Below, in pieces: positions 23,063 through 33,630 of a stretch of DNA of 64,000 nt. The first letter of the stretch is position 1, and each line of letters starts with the position of its first letter. The position numbers were made by a program, and so were the translations under genes. Source of the DNA: Rhodeus uyekii (taxonomy: Eukaryota; Chordata; Actinopteri; Cypriniformes; Acheilognathidae); contig JAWRVZ010000014.1 in the NCBI GenBank assembly GCA_037043235.1, forward strand, positions 992,001-1,056,000. The letters run 5' to 3'. The notes beneath the pieces are model-generated. The model made no database searches, was not told the DNA's origin, and worked only from the letters and a program-made list of their open reading frames with translations.

Positions 23063-24247
23063 ATGGATACTAAAGAGATAATTCATTATGCTATACAAAT
23101 AGAAAGGTTGCACAATGATGGCAGCTATGAAGATATTGTATCACTACTGACAGATCTGAATAACATTTCTGTCACGTTTAAGCAAATTCAGACAACAGAA
23201 ATTGTGAAGGTTCTTTATAAGCTACTTAAGTTCTGTCCAGTTATGAATGCTAAAACTATAGCAAAGAACTTGCTCTCAAAATGGAAGAAGTTGTATAAGT
23301 TGTCACCTATGCTGAAAAATAATAACAAAGACAAACAGGAGGACAAAGAACTAGATATGTACTGCCTGCCTAATGTTGAGGTGTCTTTGGAAATTCCCTC
23401 TGAATCTCAGCACTTAAATGAAAAGGGGAACGAGATTCAAGCATTTACATGCAACACAGAGAAACACGGTGTAACAAAGGATATAATACAAGACAAATGT
23501 AAAGACAGTAGTGTGTGCTCAGATAAGTTGTCTTCTAAAAAGCCGTGTCCAGCAAATGACACTCCAGAATCTGTTCAGCTACAGCATGAGGAGGAAAGCT
23601 TCACTACAGCCATAGTGTCACATAGATCTGATACAGAGGATGATGTTAGTACCTCAGTTCTTCAAAAGACAAATCAGCCTAGCACTTCCTCAGACTCTAA
23701 AGCACTGAGATCCAAATGTGTGTTGCTGATTCTCCAGGCTCTTACCCCAAATCCGCAAAAAGACTCAGATCATATTGACAAACACAAAACCCTTGCTCAA
23801 GACATTGAAGCACATGTTCATGCTCTTTATGTAAAAAAACACCTTAAGTACAAGTCCTGCATCAGGAGCAAGGTGGCCAACCTAAAGAACCCAAAGAACC
23901 CTCATCTACGCCAAGGCCTTATGTCAGGACTCCTGACTGCAGAGGCATTTGCTCGTATGTCTGCAGAGGAAATGGCAGGGCCGGAGCTTCGACAGCTCAG
24001 GGAAGGTTACACCACTTTGGGCATCAGTGAGCATCAGTTACCAGAGTCGATGGAAGGGACACCCACCAATAAAGTTTGCTGCAGGCGCTGTGGTAGTTTG
24101 AACTGCAGGGTGACACAGATCTCACGAGGGACGCTGTTCTTGCCCTCGTGGGTATGGAGTGACAGTGCAGATAATGATGCAATTACTTTTATGACCTGTG
24201 CCAGTTGTGGAGAGCAGTGGTACCACAACAACTGGGTTTGCCTTTGA
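23063..24247 (+). CDS. tceanc: TCEANC, TFIIS N-terminal and central domain protein
   Basis: The 394-residue protein is a paralogue of elongation factor TFIIS, which helps RNA polymerase II restart after backtracking; the exact role of TCEANC is poorly known. Residues ~5-85 form the helical N-terminal (LW-type) domain, ~90-215 are polar and acidic, and ~220-335 form the central polymerase-binding domain (R-S-K-V-A-N-L-K-N-P-K-N-P). The C-terminal zinc ribbon has C340-x2-C343 and C379-x2-C382. The segment aligned to the catalytic D-E pair of TFIIS reads S-A-D-N, so one acid is replaced. The whole coding region is in one exon. The start at 23063 is the first ATG after a probable splice acceptor and gives the full N-terminal domain. 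The neighbour rab9a is on the same strand 5.2 kb away, as in the human block. It is somewhat longer than human TCEANC. Confidence 0.93.
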   Translation: MDTKEIIHYAIQIERLHNDGSYEDIVSLLTDLNNISVTFKQIQTTEIVKVLYKLLKFCPVMNAKTIAKNLLSKWKKLYKLSPMLKNNNKDKQEDKELDMYCLPNVEVSLEIPSESQHLNEKGNEIQAFTCNTEKHGVTKDIIQDKCKDSSVCSDKLSSKKPCPANDTPESVQLQHEEESFTTAIVSHRSDTEDDVSTSVLQKTNQPSTSSDSKALRSKCVLLILQALTPNPQKDSDHIDKHKTLAQDIEAHVHALYVKKHLKYKSCIRSKVANLKNPKNPHLRQGLMSGLLTAEAFARMSAEEMAGPELRQLREGYTTLGISEHQLPESMEGTPTNKVCCRRCGSLNCRVTQISRGTLFLPSWVWSDSADNDAITFMTCASCGEQWYHNNWVCL

Positions 24248-24556
24248 GCAAGTGTATACATGTATTGATAACTATGACAATGATGAATAGCAGTTTTGCT
24301 CTGTACTATTTTACCTTTCTGTGCACAGTTAAATCAAATGGTCAAACTGTCAAATTAACTTTCTTGCTGCTTTCAGTTTTAGTGCAATGATTACTCATAA
24401 TGCAATCAGCTCTTTTTTGAAAATATATATTTTAAGAGATGTTAACCATTAAAAAACAAGTTACATAAAAAAATTCCACCAGATATTTGGAGCCAAATTA
24501 CAGGTGATAGAGATGATTTGGAAATCTATTCCCACTTGTGTGTATGGATGTGTATG

Positions 24557-24600
<44 letters not shown>

Positions 24601-24760
24601 CATAAATATTATTTTCTTTTTCTTATTTGTATATATATTGTTTTCTTTTTCTTATTTGTACCCATATTCTTTTCCTTTTCTTATTTGAATGATTTGTAAA
24701 GAGTGATTTATAATCAAGTTAGGGATTTTTTTATTAGTTAAAGCCTTTCTTTACTTTTCT
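24248..24760. repeat. tceanc 3' flank with AT microsatellite
   Basis: A (TA)n run lies at about 24557-24596. The stretch 24500-24725 (ending in GATTTATAATCAAGTTA) recurs in diverged form at 26588-26690, 2 kb away on the same strand. No gene is seen. Confidence 0.6.
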
Positions 24761-25520
24761 GTATTTTTCCATAGAGTAAGGATGAATATTGCCTACGCTT
24801 CTCAGCAGATAGATCAGGTTATCAGAATGTTTTGGTAAGTCTTTCTGTTGATACTTGGAGCCTGAGCCGAGTTCAGTCTTGGAGAAGCTGTGTATCTGTG
24901 TGTTGTGTGTGTGTGTGTATGTGATAATATGATCTGTATTTGGTGAGGTGATTAACAGGCACCACAAGGAGACAGAATGACTTGTTGTTCTCGACAAGCC
25001 ACGTGGAAGCTCACTAACCCGTCAACCATGTGATCAACGAAGATATGCTTCAGACTGTCTGCTCTAGTGTGGAAAATTACTAGTTTTGTTTATCTTTTTT
25101 TCTTAGCTAATCAGAATCATTTATCCGTTATCATTGACGTAGTTAGCACCCTCTGTTAGAGTATAATTGCTGTAACAATGTTATTGTATTTGGGGCGTCC
25201 TACAAACTCCTTGTGAGACTTGAGACTTCTGCTGATAAAACTGCAAACTAAATTTCACTAAAAGTTCTTCTATTGACTTCACTTCTGACTCCTGGTCTTC
25301 ATTCAACATATCTGGTCTTCGGGTCTTAAATGTAATTCCCCTACACAGGGGTTGAAAAAAAATACTTTAGAAAGATGGCAGTAAAGCTCTATTAGTAAAA
25401 TCTGCTGAAAATGCCAAAAATGACGGTTCAAAAATTGGAAAAGTGTTTTCCCCCCAAAAGTATTCATTCCTGTAACTCAAAACATTTTAATGATATTTTA
25501 CTATCCTTTTAGGCTCTGGT
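24761..25520. other. Intergenic, LTR-like remnant possible
   Basis: No ORF with a domain is seen. A short GT run lies near 24900-24920. The composition of 24985-25340 resembles an old LTR, but no ends could be fixed. Confidence 0.3.
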
Positions 25521-25531
25521 TCATTTCTTTA

Positions 25532-25615
25532 CGGTATCTTAATTTTTTTATATCGTTCATTTAAAGAGAATCTCTATTTCTCTTTAAATGAACAATATTA
25601 AAAATTAAGATACCG
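25532..25615. repeat. 84-bp near-perfect palindrome
   Basis: Arms 25532-25570 and 25578-25615 are reverse complements with few mismatches around a 7-base loop. The outer ends are CGGTATCTTA and TAAGATACCG. It looks like a tiny foldback element or hairpin; no target duplication was clear. Confidence 0.85.
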
Positions 25616-25759
25616 GCTCCATTAGTAAATTGGCAAATTGTACAGTTGGCATCGCAGTTGGTGACTGTAGAGAAGCACACAACAATGAAGATAAAGAAAA
25701 TAGTCCTTTAATTGAATAATAAACAAAACAAAGAAAACTACCAAGGAGAAACTAAATGT

Positions 25760-26460
25760 GTTGGTGGTGATGCATTACAAGTAACTTGAGTTACATAATC
25801 AGATTACGTAACTTGAGTTACATAATCAGATTACTTTTGTTAAATAGCCAGTAAAGTAACGCATTACTTTTAAATTTACTACAAAATATCGTAGTTACTT
25901 TTTCAAAAAAGTTACACAAGTTACTTTTTCCCATGTGCTTACTGACGCATCTCCTGTCCTCATTTTAAGAGAAGTGTGAACTTGGTTATTGTAATTCTAT
26001 ACTAACTCTGACAGGTAACTAAAACAGGTTGAGTATTCTTTAAAATGAATAAAATCATTGAAATGCAAAATCAGAATACTACTCAAACCATCATTAATTA
26101 AATATAACAAATATTTGTATGCATTTAATGCTGACCTTCAAGGCTTCAGTTAATCCGTAATTAAAAATAATTTGATTTTTTTAGTTTTTATTGGTGAAGT
26201 AAGGCTTGAAAGGTTTGTTTGAATTCTACTGTACGTACACACATCACTTTACATTTCCTTCCGCCTTGTTATTTAAATATTGATGTGAAATAATAGAACT
26301 GTCTTATTAAAAAACAATCAAACAAACAATCCCAGATAAGAGTAAAAGTAATGCAAAATAATGTAATGCATTACTTTTCTTAAAAAGTAACTTAGTTATC
26401 TTTTAAGGAGTAATGCAATATTGTAATACATTGTAACTGTCCCCAACTCTGCTCATCGAC
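25760..26460. mobile_element. Non-autonomous DNA element rich in ATTACTTTT words
   Basis: The left end reads TGCATTACAAGTAACTTGAG and includes a ~28-bp internal duplication (25788-25840). The right end reads AATACATTGTAACTGTCCCC, roughly the inverted counterpart. This is a familiar cyprinid repeat type built on alternating ACGCATTAC/GTAATGC words. The superfamily is not assigned. Confidence 0.5.
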
Positions 26461-29400
26461 ATTTACAAAGCAAGAGAAGAAGCAGGCTCAAACTGAGGAT
26501 TTATATACACAGAAAAACTGAGGAGATAATTAACAAGATACACCTGAACAGAACTATCTCAATCAGTAACCTGGGAGATAAACTGGTAGGTGAGAGAGAT
26601 GATTCGGAAATCCATTGTTGCTTGTACATATTCTTTTCTCTTTTTTTCTAATGATTTGTAATGAGTGATTTATAATCAAGTTAATGATTTATAATGTATG
26701 TTTTTGAATGACTTCTTCAAATTTATGTCCATTTCAGTCTATTGCCTATGTAACCAAATACACACACACACACACACACACACACGCGAGCAGACATGCT
26801 GAACAAGGAGTCCACTGAGGGAAAAAACAGAACTGAAATTAACTAGAGGATGAGTCCGAGGGCAGCAAGGGAACCCGTCTCATCTCTGGTTCCTGAGCAC
26901 AGAAAATAAACAACAGCTAAGCGAACAGAGAGCACAGTAAACCGACACAACCATGATGACATCAACTGACAACACAGGGAAGACACAGCTGGAAACATAT
27001 AGGGTAGAGGGAACGAGCAAAAGGTGTAGGAGATCAGACCGTGATTGTGCACACAGAGGTGAGAAACTGACAGGACAATACAGACAACAGAGAAAAACCG
27101 GTGACACACCCTGACCCGTGACACTTTCTTATGTCTAACACACTTTTGAGACTGAAATGATAAACATGAATATACGCAACTATTGTTGAACCATTGCATT
27201 ACTTTATGTAAATATATTAAATATATTTATATTGAAAAGACAATAAACATTTATGATTTTTTTATTAGAAAAAGTAAGACATTCCCTCGCCCTTTTTTGT
27301 CCTCTGTCATCTCTTTCAGAGGTCAGGAGTTTGGACTTTGCTACTGTATTAATGACTTTGACCACAGTCTAAACTAAATCAATGCATGAGAAAATTCTAC
27401 TTTCAGATCACCAAAAAAAGGAGAAGAACAACTCAAGAAGCATGAACTAAATGTACTCTTGTGTCTAAGCTCAACAAACATGTGACAGAAAGTGTGCCAC
27501 ATGCAGGGAGCATGTGACCTGCTAGTCCAAGACAGAGTCCAAAGGTTATGGCTGAATGTTTCAGTAAAAAAAGCCCTTAGATATCTTTAGTTAAAAATAT
27601 TGTTAATCTAAGTCTTGCTTTCTGGTTTATCATGTGTACATTTGTATTTAAATAGACAAATCTTGAATGTGGAAAGATTCACGTGGAAATTATATTTTAA
27701 AACTGCATCTGTTGAGATAGGGCTGCCCTTTTACAACCATTTAACAACAGGAATTGACTCTTGATATGTTTTAATAATTAATACAGATTTAACCTAATCT
27801 TGAACTTTCTATTTGGTTTAGTGATTCAGACAAGTTAGACATTTAACTTAGGGTAAACTGTTATATATTATTCAGTTATGTGTAAAGCTCTTCATTGCAA
27901 CATTCCATGATGAAGCAAACACTGACTGTAATCTTTTAGATTACATTATGTCCTCTTGCACAAATTATTGCTTTAAGATTTAAGACTCTAAGCTTTATGA
28001 TAATTATGTTTATTTAATATTTCTGTGCGTTTGTGATAAATTGACATCAGAGAATGTGTGCTCTAAAACTAGCAGGGGCAGTATTTGGTTAGTGGCACGC
28101 TGATAACGCTGTTGTCAATCAAAGACAGTTAATAGTTAATAATTAATAACCTATGCCAACCAAATTTTAGATGGGAAGAGCACTTCAAAGAGAATATTTA
28201 GTTTGCACTTAAATTATTTTTATTGTATCAGGCTGCCCTCGGTTGTGAAACTAATTCAGTTCATTTCCGTGTTGTTTTATTCATTGATTTCATGTTACAT
28301 GTCTTATAAATGAGCACTCGGTCATATGAGCTTCAGTAGCTTGTGTGGCTAGCCCAGGGGCGCCATGTCTTGGGAGACGCATACAGTGTGGAAGATGCTG
28401 GTTGTACTCTAAGGAATGGCGCTGCTAACACAACATTTCGACACTCATTGCTGAGTTCTCAACGGTATGTACTATTCCTAAATAAAAGGTCTGTTCCTTG
28501 CGCATTAAATGTTTTAAACGTACGAAATACCAAGTGTAGAATATGACAGGACCTTTATTAAGAACGTCCAAACCTGCCGGTTTGATCTTGCAATTGAATG
28601 GAATGCCACCAATTCATTTTTGTCTTACACTAAAGCGACGTCTTGCTATAGTATTACGTTTCCTTTGACTATTTTCTTTATGACAAGAAATTTTGCCATT
28701 GACTAACTTCGCTTTAGAGTAAACATGGACTTGACTTCTTCATGGACTTCGTCGTATGCAAATACGTTTAATGCCTTGCAGCGCTGTCGGGTTGTTATAT
28801 GAATGCTATTAAAATACGTCACGATTACCATAGGCTTGCGTTTCGTTAAGGTTTACACTGTAAAACCTTATTTGCCACAGCTTTTCAAAAATGTTCAGAC
28901 TTAATAGTTTTCAGACTCATCATGTTATTATTCTATAATGAAAAGTGTAAGATTAATGGAATAAGTCAAACTGATACCTTACCTTGCAATATGAGTTTGA
29001 TTTTAAGTTTTAATTTTGTTTTATTTCTTTTACATATATTAAATTATGAAGACAGGGCTATCTGTGAAGATATGTCTCACATGATCTTCTCTTCCGGGGC
29101 TCCGATTAGCAGCTGCTCCTATCACAGGACAGTGCAAAAAGAACATTTTTTTTGTGACGAACAATGTCTTGTGCCAAAGGCTTCATCAGAACTTCAAAGT
29201 TAAGGTACCATTAATTAGTGCTGATTTTAAGTCACACTGGAATTCAAATATTTTTGGGCTCTGAAAATGAGGCATGTTTTCCAGAACATCTCTACATCTT
29301 TATACTGGATTTTTATTGAGCTTCTACCTTCAGATTTTCAACATCAGTATTATATCTTCCAAGTGAGAAGATGTGCTTTTCAAAGTTTGCTAATTCTGAT
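26461..29400. other. Intergenic between tceanc and rab9a
   Basis: It contains a (CA)n run (26760-26784) and a minus-strand solo-LTR-like remnant at about 26800-27122 ending in GGTGACACACCCTGACCC. The rest is AT-rich DNA. Any upstream non-coding exon of rab9a should lie here (28340-28560 is a candidate), but I could not place it. Short frames lack domains. Confidence 0.4.
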
Positions 29401-29447
29401 TTTCATTTCAGGTCTGTAGGTGAGGTAGCCTGTGAAAGTTCTTGATC
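29401..29447 (+). promoter_or_regulatory. Splice acceptor and 5' UTR of the rab9a coding exon
   Basis: TTTCATTTCAG at 29401-29411 is a good polypyrimidine tract plus AG. It lies 36 bases before the rab9a ATG. This implies a separate, non-coding upstream exon, as in mammalian RAB9A. Confidence 0.6.
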
Positions 29448-30053
29448 ATGACCACCAAATCTTCTTTGCTGAAGGTGATTCTGCTGGGGGATGGTGGTGT
29501 GGGAAAGTCATCCCTCATGAACCGCTATGTATCCAACAAATTTGATTCACATCTATTCCACACAATCGGTGTAGAGTTTCTTAACAAAGAGCTGGAGGTG
29601 GATGGTCACATGGTTACCCTACAGATCTGGGACACAGCAGGCCAGGAGAGGTTCAGAAGTCTCCGTACACCCTTTTACCGTGGCTCTGACTGCTGTCTGC
29701 TTACATTTAGTGTGGATGATCACCAAAGTTTTCTGAACCTCAACAACTGGACGAAAGAGTTTGCGTACTACGCAGATATTAAGAACCCAGAGAAATTTCC
29801 TGTTGTTGTTCTAGGAAATAAAGTAGATGTGATGGAGCGTCAGGTGTCAATGGAAGAAGCTCAAAAGTGGTGTCAAGAGAATGGTGGATATGCATACTTT
29901 GAAACAAGTGCAAAGGATGCCACTAATGTCTCAGCTGCTTTCGAGGAAGCAGTTAGGCGTGTGTTTGCATCTGAAGATCGTGCAGAACATCTGCTGCCCA
30001 CAGACACTGTTGACCTAAACAGAAAGCCGCGTTCTAACGGCTCATGCTGTTGA
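29448..30053 (+). CDS. rab9a: Rab9 small GTPase
   Basis: The 201-residue Rab GTPase has the length of human RAB9A. Rab9 controls late endosome to trans-Golgi transport, including mannose-6-phosphate receptor recycling. The P-loop G-D-G-G-V-G-K-S is at residues 14-21. The switch I threonine lies in F-H-T-I-G-V-E-F, and switch II is W-D-T-A-G-Q-E-R-F. The base-specificity motifs N-K-V-D and E-T-S-A-K are present. The C-terminus is S-C-C, the double geranylgeranylation signal. The ATG at 29448 is chosen because the codon at 29442 is TTG and the protein then starts as in the family. The C-terminal tail and location favour RAB9A over RAB9B. Intronless coding sequence is normal for this gene; upstream splice signals argue against a retrocopy. 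Confidence 0.95.
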   Translation: MTTKSSLLKVILLGDGGVGKSSLMNRYVSNKFDSHLFHTIGVEFLNKELEVDGHMVTLQIWDTAGQERFRSLRTPFYRGSDCCLLTFSVDDHQSFLNLNNWTKEFAYYADIKNPEKFPVVVLGNKVDVMERQVSMEEAQKWCQENGGYAYFETSAKDATNVSAAFEEAVRRVFASEDRAEHLLPTDTVDLNRKPRSNGSCC

Positions 30054-30683
30054 TGCTTTTTAATTAAATTAACACAACTGAAACACTACTTATGTGCTAG
30101 CAAATCCATTCATCATCCATTCTATACAGCCAGAAATGCCATCTTGAAAATGTTACTTTTAAGTGCTTTTAGCACAGGTTTGCTTTCTTGTCTTATTTAA
30201 CAATCTTTCATTATAAGACATTTTGGAATGTCTTGAATCATAAAGTGTGATTTTGTTGCAAATTTGTACAAATATTTTGTATTATCACTTTAGTGTGAAT
30301 GAGCTAACAATTTATATTTTGAATGTGCCTGAATGTAAAAACTGAATACTGAACTTATACCATTACATGACATTGAATGAATTTTCCTTTTTTCATGGAT
30401 CAGACTGTGCATAACTTCTGTCATAAAACGATTCTCATAATGATCCTGCTTGTAATTGTTAATTTGATTTGTATTTGTTAATATTTCATTTAAATATTAA
30501 TGAATTAGAATAATTAGATTGTTGGTTATAATTTTTATTGTGTTAAGGGAAATGTTGATATAATTACAGTATTTCATTTTTTAAATCCTACACCAGGTGG
30601 CGCAATTACGACAAAAGTACACATTTAAAACTGCAGAATGACTTGATGTAGAAATGATGATAGTTACCTTGCAATGCAGTGCA
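30054..30683 (+). other. rab9a 3' UTR and flank
   Basis: AT-rich sequence after the stop codon, with no repeat or ORF. The exact polyadenylation site could not be fixed. The hAT target duplication begins at 30684. Confidence 0.5.
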
Positions 30684-30691
30684 GTTAAAAG

Positions 30692-31642
30692 CAGTGCCGG
30701 CCCGAAGGGTTGTGGGGCCCTAGGCGAGATAAAAAAAAATTGAGCCCACTGGTGTAAAAACAGCGAGAAGAGAGCACAAAAAATACAATTTCAATGTTTA
30801 AGTGTATACATAAAATAACATTTAATCAGATTTAAATAAGTTTGCAAGTGTGATTCGGGCATGACGCAGTTGTGGCTGAGAGGTTAAGGCGACGAACTAC
30901 AGATCCATTGGGGTTTCTCCGCGCAGGATCGAATACTGCCAACGACAACAATTTTGCAATTTAATGGGGTGTTTTTGGAGGGCTTGGAACGGATTAGCCA
31001 TTTTACATGTAAAATGTGTTCCAAGAAACGAAAAACTCATTATACGAAGTCCGCCTCGGAACGGATTAATTTCGTATCTCGAGGTAACACTGTACCTCGA
31101 TCAAAATAGCAACCAGACTTATGACGTTATATAACTTTAGACTTATTTAAGACACTTTCTCGAGTATATATCGAAAGGAATTTACAGAGATATGTGGCTA
31201 AGTGGAATATGTGGAATCTGTACTAGGAATACACGACATTCTAGTTCATCCAATAGCCTATTGCGGGAGGTGTTATGCTAAATAGAGTGTGGTGCTGCTG
31301 TGTATCTTTCTAATCTTTTTTCCGCTTTTATTTAGACAGTTTTTTTTTTTTTTATTATTATCGTTTTCAGCTATTTGTCATGTATGAATTATTCAGAGAT
31401 ATTCTTTTAATAAAATATGTTTTATATTTTGCTCACCGTCATTGTGAATTGTATCGTGTTTAATGGGGTCTGTGCACTACAAAAATGCCATAATTGACAC
31501 ATGATCACTCATACTATGTGTGGATGTTTGAAAAAATAAAACTTCTAAAAATGCGCGACATCATGTGTGGGTCGCGGGGCCCCCAAATCAAAGAGGGGCC
31601 CCAGGCGACCGCCTGTATCGCCTGTTGGACGGGCCGGCCCTG
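30692..31642. mobile_element. hAT-like element with GGCCGGCC-type ends
   Basis: The left end is CAGTGCCGGCCC (30692) and the right end GGGCCGGCCCTG (31642). GTTAAAAG flanks both sides exactly (30684-30691 and 31643-31650), an 8-bp duplication. At 951 bp and with no transposase it is non-autonomous. Inside are a tRNA-Ser-like stretch (30865-30955) and an end fragment of a pogo/Tigger-like MITE (about 31000-31100). Confidence 0.88.
30865..30955 (+). pseudogene. tRNA-Ser-like pseudogene inside the hAT element
   Basis: GTGGCTGAGAGGTTAAGGCG matches the D-arm/A-box of eukaryotic tRNA-Ser. CGCAGGATCGAATACTGCC is a degraded T-arm/B-box, with the long variable arm in between. The anticodon loop reads CTACAGA instead of the usual serine form, and the acceptor stem does not pair well. 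It is a tRNA relic or SINE head, not a working tRNA. Confidence 0.6.
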
Positions 31643-31650
31643 GTTAAAAG

Positions 31651-33477
31651 ACAATATGGCAAATATACGAAGATGCTCTTTTGCACAGGTGCCTTTTAAA
31701 ATAATAAAGACAAAACAGTTCACATAGATCATAGAAAATATTTTACTAGAGAAGGTTACAAAAATCACTATACAGGATTCATAAAACATCTGACTTCAAA
31801 TAAAATGGACTATGAAACATCTAAGACTTCAGTTCCCATCAACATACATTGGATTGTTTTGGGGGAAGGGGGCGCTGTCAACTGTAGTTCATTAGAACAA
31901 TGGACTACACATCACTTAAAGTACTGCAAAACAAAATGCAATATCTCTCCTTCATGCAATAATGAGGGAACAATAGAACACCAAGGCAAACATTTTCTTT
32001 TTCAAAAACAGGGTAAATAGATTAATGGATACATTCCTGTAAGCTCGATTTAACAGAATTTAACAAACAGCAAGAAATGGCATATAATTGGTAGTAAAAC
32101 AATTGTATATGTGGGCAACACTAACATGCTTATATTTACAGAGACATTACAGAGAATAATTATTTCAGTTCAAAGACAGATCAATAAAAAGAGAGTCATA
32201 TTGTAAAAGTAGAAATAGAAAGAGAGAAACCAGTAAGGAAAAAGATACACTGCAAAAACAAGGCTGCATTATTTGACTGTAAATTCAAACTATTTTCAGA
32301 GTTCCACGTCCACATTGCAATAACTCATATTAGTCACAATCATTTCATATATTGCATGGTAAACATTAATCTTGCCATTATAACAAATTCTAGAAGACTT
32401 AGCAACAAATCGGAACAAAGTATTAAACCTGTTTGGCTGATGAGGGCAGTTTCTGTCAGACATTATTAGGAAATCATTTTGTCGATTTTTTTATCTTCAT
32501 AAAAACAAAGACATCGAAATTGTTCTGCCTAACATATATCAGTCAGATACCATTTTCTGGATATCATTTTAAGGATTGAGTACTAGACAATACTCAAGAC
32601 TGACAGATTTGTCCATTAAAGAGAAATGTTTACTGGTGTGTGTGTGTTCGTATACCTGTTTTCTATTACAAGATTAGTGCAATTTAGTACTGGTACCATT
32701 TTCCCACCCCTCAAAAAAAATTTAATATAATAAAAAATAAAGTAAAAGAGTAGGGAAAAGAGGTGAATTCAAATATCTAACACATAGAGAGACCAGAGTA
32801 AGATTCTAAATAAGCAAACATTTTCAATACACAACCTGGCACCCATTATTAAAAATCAAAACCAAAAAACAACAACACCAACAACATTCATTCACTTTCA
32901 CACATTTATTTATATTTATATATGTATAAAACACCAAAAAGGAAGTTCCTGCAAAATGTTTGTGAGGAGTTAGTGCAGACAGTCTATCATATAAGCAGTG
33001 CTTCACCAAGACAATGCATCATAAAACCAAACATAACCCAGTTATAACCATGACTCTACACTTGCACATACACTTTCAACCAATTCAAAAATACTTGCAA
33101 AATGACAGTACAATAATAATACACTTTTATACCAGTGGTCTTTTATACCATGAAGTGGATGGCCAAAACACATCATATCACTATTAACTGTATAGGGATG
33201 ATTCCATTCATCATTTGATACAGATGTTAAATAACTTGTCCAAAAGTGTTTCATCATGATTATAACCAACTTATACTACTATTATGATGAATAGTCAGGA
33301 TAGCACACCGCTTAGCAGTGTTAGTTTGCGCAGTGTTTCATGTGAAGGTGGCAAGTAATTGCAGCGGCTGTGTATGCGTATTTGTGTGTGTGTGTGTGTG
33401 TGTGTGTGAGTGTGTTTTGGTGTGGTCTAGAGAGAAGGTTAGGTAGATGTGGGGTAGAACAGAGCAGAAAGAACCAT
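31651..33477 (-). other. Probable gpm6b 3' UTR and intergenic spacer
   Basis: This stretch follows the stop codon of the distal gpm6b last exon on the minus strand. It is AT-rich, carries no repeats with clear ends except a (GT)n run at 33382-33408, and holds no credible ORF. GPM6B genes have long 3' UTRs, so much of it may be transcribed. The cleavage site was not determined. Confidence 0.4.
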
Positions 33478-33630
33478 TTATGAGTACGAGTTAAGACCCT
33501 CCTTAGAGCGTGACTGCACATCCTGCAATTCTTGATCATCCCTGGTCTTGATGTCCTGGTAAGCATGAGTCTGCTGACATGCTCCCTTTAGGTAGGCCCA
33601 GTTTGCTGCCAGGATCATCAGGTAGTGGAT
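33478..33630 (-). CDS. gpm6b: gpm6b distal last exon, M6-type tail
   Basis: It codes for 50 residues and a stop after a TTCACAG acceptor. It encodes the end of membrane segment 4 (I-H-Y-L-M-I-L-A-A-N-W-A-Y-L) and the charged cytosolic tail with E-L-Q-D-V-Q-S-R-S-K-E, as in M6 proteins. The stop TAA is at 33478-33480. Confidence 0.95.
   Translation of the reverse strand: MHYLMILAANWAYLKGACQQTHAYQDIKTRDDQELQDVQSRSKEGLNSYS

Noticed and set aside
25532..25615. microRNA precursor
   Set aside because: The hairpin is too perfect and AT-rich, with no flanking lower stem or conservation evidence; a foldback repeat is simpler.
29448..30053. rab9a as a processed retrocopy
   Set aside because: The frame is intact, a good acceptor lies upstream, there is no poly(A) tract, and conserved neighbours point to the native gene.
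30865..30955. Functional tRNA-Ser gene
   Set aside because: The anticodon loop and T-arm are altered and the acceptor stem pairs poorly; it lies inside a transposon.
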